NCBI GenBank assembly: GCA_002347185.1
Contig: DDXK01000011.1
Location: forward strand, 1 to 36,466
From: Desulfobulbaceae bacterium UBA2262
Lineage (GTDB): Bacteria; Desulfobacterota; Desulfobulbia; Desulfobulbales; Desulfurivibrionaceae
DNA length: 36,466 nucleotides
Reading direction: 5' to 3'
A program made the translations under genes and the position numbers. A model generated the notes under the pieces. It saw only the letters and a list, made by a program, of their open reading frames with translations, was not told the origin of the DNA and made no database searches. This document shows, one piece after another, positions 31,700-36,466 of the stretch (its first letter is position 1; every line of letters starts with the position of its first letter).

Positions 31700-32572
31700 T
31701 TAGGAAGCCATCTTCAGGCCTGCCGCCTGCCTGGCCACCACCGCTCTGCCATCATATCTTCTCATGATCTTCCTGGGGCACTTCTCCACGCATACCTCCT
31801 GGCACTCCGGCCCGTAGGCGATGCATTTCGGGTGATCGATCCTGATCAGCCCCTCGGTATGGGCAATGGCTTCGGCAGGGCATTTCTTGACGCACATCTG
31901 ACAGGAAATACAGCCCACCTCGCAAACCTTGCGCACGTTCTTGCCGAGATCCTTGGTGCTGCAGGGCACATGCACCCTGGCCTTCAGGGTCATCAGCTCG
32001 ATCACCCGCTTGGGACAGGTACGCACGCAGGTGCCGCAGCCGACGCACTTATCAGGATTGACCAGCGGGAAGCCGTCAACCATGGTGATGGCGTCAAAGG
32101 GGCAGCTTTCCGCGCATTCGCCAAGACCGATGCAGGAATACTGACAGGCGGACGGTCCGCCGAAGCCGAGATTGGCGGCGGTACAGGAGGCAAAACCGAT
32201 ATACTCGTGCTTGTGGCTGACCCGCCCCTCAAGCCGCGAACAACGGACCAGGGCGACCATGTCCTCCACGGCCGCCATCTTCTTGCCGGTGATCTCCGCC
32301 ACCTTGGCGGCCACCGCCTCCTTGCCCGGATAGCAGAGATTTGGCGCCACCTCCGGATCGTTGACCACCGCGATGGCATAGCCCTCGCAGCCCGGATACC
32401 CGCAGCCGCCGCACTGGGCGCCGGCCAGCACATGCAGGACCGCCTCGATTTTGGGGTTGGCCTCCACGGCGAATTTATGTGCCGCCAGGGCCAGGCCGAT
32501 TCCGAAAAACAGGCCGATGCAGCCGAGCAGGGCAATGCCGCCCAAGGCGAGTTTGATCAATTGTGGATCCAT
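31700..32572 (-). CDS. rnfB: Rnf complex ferredoxin-like subunit RnfB
   Basis: Iron-sulfur subunit that receives electrons from reduced ferredoxin. 290 residues: one N-terminal membrane helix (about 7-31), the 4Fe-4S domain AGAQCGGCGYPGCEGYA with a later Cys in NLCYPG, and then a Cys-rich region with ferredoxin motifs GLGECAESCP, CVGCGTCVRTCP, CISCQMCVKKCP and CQEVCVEKCP. That is more clusters than in proteobacterial RsxB and fits the anaerobe type. GAGGTAGG precedes the ATG. It lies 154 bp after rnfA, an unusually long gap inside this operon. Confidence 0.96.
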   Translation of the reverse strand: MDPQLIKLALGGIALLGCIGLFFGIGLALAAHKFAVEANPKIEAVLHVLAGAQCGGCGYPGCEGYAIAVVNDPEVAPNLCYPGKEAVAAKVAEITGKKMAAVEDMVALVRCSRLEGRVSHKHEYIGFASCTAANLGFGGPSACQYSCIGLGECAESCPFDAITMVDGFPLVNPDKCVGCGTCVRTCPKRVIELMTLKARVHVPCSTKDLGKNVRKVCEVGCISCQMCVKKCPAEAIAHTEGLIRIDHPKCIAYGPECQEVCVEKCPRKIMRRYDGRAVVARQAAGLKMAS

Positions 32573-32726
32573 TTCCTACCTCTCCCATAAACAAGGGAAT
32601 AACTGAAAAAATCCAACGCAAAAACGCAGAGGCGGGAAGATAACCTCCCCAATAAGGGCTCGCCGTTAATAACACGGCTCAAACTTTGCGACTTTGCGCC
32701 ATTGCGTTCAAATTTTCCAACGGCTC
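32573..32726 (-). other. 154-bp gap within the rnf operon containing GCAAA-rich reiterations
   Basis: No ORF. Read on the minus strand it contains near-tandem units such as ACGCAATGGCGCAAAGTCGC followed by AAAG (32682-32710) and, 80 bp on, CTGCGTTTTTGCGTTGG. Similar GCAAA/GCAGAG-type low-complexity repeats occur between genes in many genomes; their function is unknown. I see no terminator. Confidence 0.35.
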
Positions 32727-33677
32727 CTAAAAAATATTCAGCCCGGAAAAGCCTAGAAAAGCCAAAGCGAACTGCCCGGCCACGATAAAGGCAATGGGCA
32801 CGCCTTTAAAGGTCGGCGGAATCTTGGCGAGTTCCATCCGTTCCCGGACCGAACTCATGAGATAAAGGGCCAGGAGAAAGCCGCCGCCGGCGCCCAGGGC
32901 AAGCATGAACGATTCGAAGAAGTTGTACTCGTTATCCGCCAGGATCAAAGGCACCGCGATGATCACGCAGTTGGCGATGACCAGCACCAGATAGACACCA
33001 AAGGCGTTGAACAGGGCAGGGTTCACCTTGCGCAGGATGGTATCCACCGCCTGCACGGTGAGGGAAACCAGTCCGATGAAGATGACAATCTGCAGGAAAT
33101 TGAGACCGTAAGGCTTCATGACGAACTGATAAAAAAACCAGCTCATGATGGCGGAGACCACCATGACAATGGTGAAGGTCAGCCCCATGCCCTTGGCCGT
33201 ATCCTTGCGTTTCGAGGTGCCGAAGAACACGCAGAGGCCGAGATATTTGGTGAAAACGAAGTTGTTGATCAGAAGCGCGCTGACCAGGATGGAAAGCAGA
33301 TAGCCCAGGTAGGACTTCATCACCCGGAAGCTCTCTGCCGCCTTGCCCGCCTGCGTCAGGTTGGCGATGGAGACGACGTGGGCCTGTGTGCTGTTCAGGG
33401 GCTCGGCAAAGGTCAGGATCGCGGTTTTGCCGTCCGCGGCCAGGGCAACATTCGTCACCGGCAGCCGGATATCAGGATCCTGCTCCTCGTAAACCACGTA
33501 ATTGGCGGGATTGGTGACCTTTGCCGCATCCATGGCCGCGGCAAAGGTCACCACGATCTCATTGGCTTTGCCGAAGCTCTGCCCGGCGACAAGCCCTTCC
33601 GCCTGGGCCAGAACCGGCAGAAGAAGAAGGGCGACAAGGGAAAGCAGTAATTTTCTGAACATGGCGGGATTCTTCAT
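32727..33677 (-). CDS. rnfA: RnfA membrane subunit with N-terminal exported Ig-like domain
   Basis: 316 residues where RnfA is normally about 190. Residues 120-316 are a full RnfA: MKSYLGYLLSILVSALLINN, FTKYLGLCVFFG and VIANCVIIAV (the two Cys of the RnfA/E iron-sulfur site), six membrane helices. In front of it are a Sec signal peptide (FRKLLLSLVALLLLPVLAQA) and about 90 residues of an SbsA-type Ig-like fold (ANEIVVTFAAAMDAAKVTNPANY; then LPVTNVALAADGKTAILTFAEPL and HVVSIANLTQAGKAA). The frame is uninterrupted and starts 3 bp after the rnfE stop. The start of the core (33320) has no separate ribosome site. The complex exports Na+ or H+ while moving electrons between ferredoxin and NAD. Confidence 0.93.
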   Translation of the reverse strand: MKNPAMFRKLLLSLVALLLLPVLAQAEGLVAGQSFGKANEIVVTFAAAMDAAKVTNPANYVVYEEQDPDIRLPVTNVALAADGKTAILTFAEPLNSTQAHVVSIANLTQAGKAAESFRVMKSYLGYLLSILVSALLINNFVFTKYLGLCVFFGTSKRKDTAKGMGLTFTIVMVVSAIMSWFFYQFVMKPYGLNFLQIVIFIGLVSLTVQAVDTILRKVNPALFNAFGVYLVLVIANCVIIAVPLILADNEYNFFESFMLALGAGGGFLLALYLMSSVRERMELAKIPPTFKGVPIAFIVAGQFALAFLGFSGLNIF

Positions 33678-33680
33678 GAC

Positions 33681-34295
33681 TCAGGCCCGTTTCGCGCGTT
33701 TGTAAACGATTTCGATATAGTTGAAAAAGGCCATCATCAGGCCCACACAGAAAAAGCCGGCAAAGGGCAGGACAAAGAAGAGGAGCGGCTTGAAGCCGAG
33801 CACATCGTAGCCGAGGATGGTGCCCAGGCCCAGCAGTTCCCGGACAAGGCCCAGGGCCATCATGCCGAACATGAAACCCAGACCCATGCCGATGCCGTCC
33901 CAGAAAGAGGCATTCACGCTCTCCTTGCAGGCGAACATCTCAAGGCGCATGGTGATGATGGCGAAGGCCACGATCAGCTTGATGAAGATGCCCATTCTGG
34001 CATAGGCTTCGGGCAGGTAGGCGGCAAGGACCAGATCGATGACCGTGACCCAGGTGGCGATGGTCAGGGTGTAGGTCGGAATCCTGATACGGGGGTGGAT
34101 CTTGTTCTTGAACAGGGCGATGGTGCAGCTGGAGAAAACCTGGACAAAGAGCACGGCCACCCCAAGCATGAAGCCGTTCATCACCGTGGTGCTGATGCCC
34201 ACCGCGGGGCACATGGAAAGGACAAGACGGAAAATGGGGTTCTCGTTCAGGATCCCGTTTACCACCAGTTGCATGTTCGATTTATCGGTTGCCAC
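33681..34295 (-). CDS. rnfE: Rnf complex membrane subunit RnfE
   Basis: A 204-residue integral membrane protein, homologous to NqrD/RsxE, with six hydrophobic helices in inverted topology to RnfA. Marks: NGILNENPIFRLVLSMCPAVG (the conserved Cys of the membrane iron-sulfur site), IRIPTYTLTIATWVTVIDL, ITMRLEMFACKESV with the second Cys, and DGIGMGLGFMFGMMALGLVRELLG. Part of the ion-translocating core of Rnf. It lies 41 bp after rnfG and just before rnfA. Confidence 0.96.
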   Translation of the reverse strand: MATDKSNMQLVVNGILNENPIFRLVLSMCPAVGISTTVMNGFMLGVAVLFVQVFSSCTIALFKNKIHPRIRIPTYTLTIATWVTVIDLVLAAYLPEAYARMGIFIKLIVAFAIITMRLEMFACKESVNASFWDGIGMGLGFMFGMMALGLVRELLGLGTILGYDVLGFKPLLFFVLPFAGFFCVGLMMAFFNYIEIVYKRAKRA

Positions 34296-34336
34296 AATAT
34301 CTTCTCCGAAATGAGTGGGCGGGCCACGGCCCCCTT

Positions 34337-35245
34337 TTAAAAGGGCACGGCAATATGCTGCTCCGCAAGAACCCGGTCAAGAATCGCGATGCGGTAGGAG
34401 AATTTCCTGACCATGCCCTTGACGCCGCTGGTGACCGAGCGGCTGGAAATCGTCGCGCCGGTCAGGGCATAGATATCGTTATCCTTATACTGCTCCTGGA
34501 TCTTTGCCACTTCTTCCGCGCCCAGCCCGCCGCGCTTGCCAGCCTCAAGGGCCTGGAGGTAATCGCCGGGCAGCGGAGTTTTCACCACATCCAGTTTCCT
34601 GATGGTATCAAAGGCCTTGCCCTTGAACTGATTCTTGAAATAGTCCTGGACGATCTCGCCGCCCAGGCCGGGATCTTCCTCGTGTTCCATGATCTCCAGC
34701 CCCAGGATGCCATAAGCGGGATCCACGGCCATCATGACCTTGATAAAGGTCTTGAAGCCGGGAAACTTGCCGGGCAACAGATAGGCCATCCGTTTTTCGC
34801 CGTCGGTGACGATGATGGTCTGATCCGCATAGCGGATGGTCCTGCCCGGGCCGAGGACCGACAGGATCGCCTGCTCGCGGGCGTCGGCCTCCCTGGCCTC
34901 TTCCTCGGCAATGGTCACGGGGTGCCGGGCGAGGAAATTGCCGTCCAGATCAATGGCGACAAAGGCGAAACCGCCGCGCCCTTCATCGGCAAGGGGGACC
35001 AGATAGCCCATGCTCAGGGCCTCGCCCTCGGTGACGATATAGCGGTAGAGCGCATGCATGCCGAGGGAGGCCGGGGCCGGATTCTTCTCCGAATAGCCGA
35101 GCAGGTTGAGCATGACCTTCTGCTCCTTGACATGCTCGTTGTGCTTCTTTGCCTTGCTGGTCATCACGAAGGCAGCGCCCATGACCGCGCCGGCCAGCAG
35201 ACAGGAAACGGTGAGGCGGAAAATGATGGTGAGAATAGTTTTCAT
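34337..35245 (-). CDS. rnfG: Rnf complex flavoprotein subunit RnfG
   Basis: Periplasmic subunit with covalent FMN. 302 residues, longer than the roughly 200 of RsxG, with one N-terminal membrane helix (about 7-28) and an FMN-binding domain that ends in the flavinylation motif DIYALTGATISS (Thr265 the expected acceptor for ApbE). The extra length lies in the middle (about residues 105-175). It overlaps the end of rnfD by 4 nt, showing translational coupling. Confidence 0.94.
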   Translation of the reverse strand: MKTILTIIFRLTVSCLLAGAVMGAAFVMTSKAKKHNEHVKEQKVMLNLLGYSEKNPAPASLGMHALYRYIVTEGEALSMGYLVPLADEGRGGFAFVAIDLDGNFLARHPVTIAEEEAREADAREQAILSVLGPGRTIRYADQTIIVTDGEKRMAYLLPGKFPGFKTFIKVMMAVDPAYGILGLEIMEHEEDPGLGGEIVQDYFKNQFKGKAFDTIRKLDVVKTPLPGDYLQALEAGKRGGLGAEEVAKIQEQYKDNDIYALTGATISSRSVTSGVKGMVRKFSYRIAILDRVLAEQHIAVPF

Positions 35246-36297
35246 TTTGCACCTCCCATGGGCGGCGCAAAGCGTTTCGGCTTAAAGAAGCCATCCAGCA
35301 CCGGACTCACCGGATTCATGAGCAGGATGGCGTAGCAGATGCCCTCCGGATAGCCGCCCTTCAGGCGGATGAGCACGGTAAGGGCGCCAATGCCGACCCC
35401 GTAGATGAGCTGCGAGGTTTTGTTGGTGGGACAGGTCACATAATCATTGGCCATGAAAAAGGCCCCGAGCAAAGCGCCGCCGGAAAGGACGGCCAGGAGC
35501 GGGTCGCCCGAGAACAGAGTTTCACCGCCGAACAGCCAGGTTAGCAGGCCGATGGTGGCGAGGACGGAAACCGGGATGTGCCAGGTGATATAGCCGCGAT
35601 ACATGAGGTAGAGTCCGCCCAGTACGATGCAGAGCCCGGAAGTCTCGCCGATGGAACCTGGCCGCCAGCCCAGAAAGAAATTGGTATAGAGATTGGGAGC
35701 GGCGCCGAATTGCTGGGTGAGGGCCGCCATGCCGTGCTCCTTGAGCACCGCCAGCGGCGTCGCCGTTGAGACGGCATCAACCGAGGAGCCGAGATGGGAG
35801 AAAATCGCCATCTCGGAAAGGGGCGGCAGCCAGGCAGAGGTCATGGCCACCGGGAAGGTGGCCAGCAGAAAGGCGCGGGCCAGAAGAGCGGGGTTGAAGA
35901 TATTGTAACCGATGCCACCCAGCAGGTGCTTGCCGACATAGATGGCCATCACCGCGCCCAGGACCGGGAGCAGATAGGGAACACCCGGGGGAATGACAAA
36001 TGCGATCAGCATGCCGGTGATCACCGCGCTGCCGTCCCTGACGGATATCTTGCGGCCGAGCGCTTTCTGGCTCATGGCCTCAACCGCCACGCAGCTTGCC
36101 ACACTGATTGCGGTGATGATCAGGGTCTGAATCCCGAAGACGAAAACCGATACGACCAGGGCCGGCACCAGGCAGGCCACCACGGTCCACATGATTTTTT
36201 CAACCGACTCGTTGCTTTTCACATGGGGGGAAACGGAAACTTTCCACAATCCCCGCGCTGTTTCAGGCAACCGGCTATCTGGCGCTTGCTGTTCGAT
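35242..36297 (-). CDS. rnfD: Rnf complex membrane flavoprotein subunit RnfD, probable non-AUG start
   Basis: NqrB-related membrane subunit with about ten helices and covalent FMN. Visible: SPHVKSNESVEKIMW, GSAVITGMLIAFVIPPGVP, GGIGYNIFNPALLARAF, the flavinylation motif DAVSTATPL with the Thr acceptor, and NDYVTCPTNKTSQLIYG. The reading frame has no ATG or GTG between the in-frame stop upstream and the family-conserved N-terminus. The options are a TTG at 36270 (342 residues, no ribosome site) or an ATC at 36297 (351 residues) that sits 7 nt after a perfect AAGGAG (36305-36310). I use the ATC because of its ribosome site; a sequencing error at its third base is possible. Confidence 0.9.
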   Translation of the reverse strand: MEQQAPDSRLPETARGLWKVSVSPHVKSNESVEKIMWTVVACLVPALVVSVFVFGIQTLIITAISVASCVAVEAMSQKALGRKISVRDGSAVITGMLIAFVIPPGVPYLLPVLGAVMAIYVGKHLLGGIGYNIFNPALLARAFLLATFPVAMTSAWLPPLSEMAIFSHLGSSVDAVSTATPLAVLKEHGMAALTQQFGAAPNLYTNFFLGWRPGSIGETSGLCIVLGGLYLMYRGYITWHIPVSVLATIGLLTWLFGGETLFSGDPLLAVLSGGALLGAFFMANDYVTCPTNKTSQLIYGVGIGALTVLIRLKGGYPEGICYAILLMNPVSPVLDGFFKPKRFAPPMGGAK

Positions 36298-36402
36298 GAC
36301 TCTTCTCCTTAAAAACTGTTATGAAACGCCGGGAAAGGGGGGGCGCCGCAGAGTGTCTGGTCCGCGTGGATCCCGGTCCCTGCGCACTTGCGTGTATTTC
36401 TT

Positions 36403-36466
36403 CTACCGTTTCGCCTTCATCTTGGCCAGACGGATGAACTGCACCAGGGGCCGCTTGGCCGGGCAG
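36403..36466 (-). CDS. rnfC: Rnf complex NADH-binding subunit RnfC, last 20 residues (truncated by window)
   Basis: The frame entering from the right edge encodes CPAKRPLVQFIRLAKMKAKR and stops at TAG (36405-36403). The C-P-x-K-R-P-L-V-Q motif is the characteristic C-terminus of RnfC, after its second ferredoxin cluster, and the position upstream of rnfD is the standard operon order. About 105 bp without a gene separate it from rnfD. Confidence 0.85.
   Translation of the reverse strand, partial: CPAKRPLVQFIRLAKMKAKR

Noticed and set aside
30572..32590. 672-codon plus-strand open frame, opposite apbE and rnfB
   Set aside because: Antisense to two well-identified genes; His/Gly-rich shadow without domain.
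1..36466. CRISPR arrays, transposons, prophage genes, tRNA or rRNA genes
   Set aside because: No regularly spaced direct repeats, transposase or integrase-like proteins, or cloverleaf-like intergenic sequences were found; gaps between genes are mostly short.

Overview
This is a GC-rich (about 60 percent by eye), densely coded stretch of bacterial chromosome. The gene mix suggests an anaerobic, diderm Desulfobacterota-type bacterium, perhaps near Desulfobulbales: NrfHA ammonifying nitrite reductase, a complete-looking Rnf operon with ApbE, sigma-54 enhancer-binding proteins, and an archaeal-type NrpR nitrogen regulator. The phylum is inferred from gene content and protein style, because there is no marker RNA in the window. 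I saw no tRNA, rRNA, CRISPR array, transposon or prophage gene.

Layout. 1-5.7 kb holds the C-terminal part of a NifA-like activator, mscL with a C-terminal zinc ribbon, an LTA-synthase-type phosphoglycerol transferase, a small exported protein, and a cation/proton antiporter (minus strand). 5.9-7.8 kb holds beta-carbonic anhydrase, then a 4Fe-4S/DUF3786 protein and a DUF504 protein on the minus strand. 7.9-13.2 kb holds nrfHA (minus strand) divergent from a sensor kinase with a c-type heme site and an NtrC-family response regulator. 13.2-15.8 kb holds glnB/glnK-amtB followed by a glutamine-amidotransferase-like protein lacking its catalytic residues. 16-23 kb (plus strand) holds a flavin disulfide oxidoreductase, a divergent PRPP synthetase, aat, a hybrid histidine kinase and a DUF2235 hydrolase. 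23-26 kb (minus strand) holds a TPR protein, gluQRS and nrpR. 26.4-30.6 kb holds gdhA and a large PEP/pyruvate-binding-domain protein. 30.6-36.5 kb (minus strand) holds rnfC(partial)-D-G-E-A-B-apbE.

How the genes work together. Nitrogen is the main theme: nitrite to ammonia (NrfHA), ammonium uptake and its PII gate (AmtB/GlnB), ammonium assimilation (GdhA), and several regulators (NifA-like, NtrC-like, PII, NrpR). The Rnf operon links ferredoxin, NADH and the ion gradient, with ApbE flavinylating RnfG and RnfD.

Best candidates for something undescribed are: (1) the nrfHA/two-component divergent control region, with a GG-N10-GC sigma-54 promoter facing nrfH, a well-formed sigma-70 promoter facing the kinase, and CCAGGCCTGG palindromes between them; (2) inverted repeats of type CGGCA-N4/N6-TGCCG in the nrpR-gdhA intergenic region, three of them 123-125 bp apart and one at the predicted gdhA start site, which look like bacterial NrpR operators; (3) a catalytically dead class I amidotransferase behind glnB-amtB, a possible nitrogen-status sensor; (4) an RnfA carrying an exported Ig-like domain at its N-terminus.
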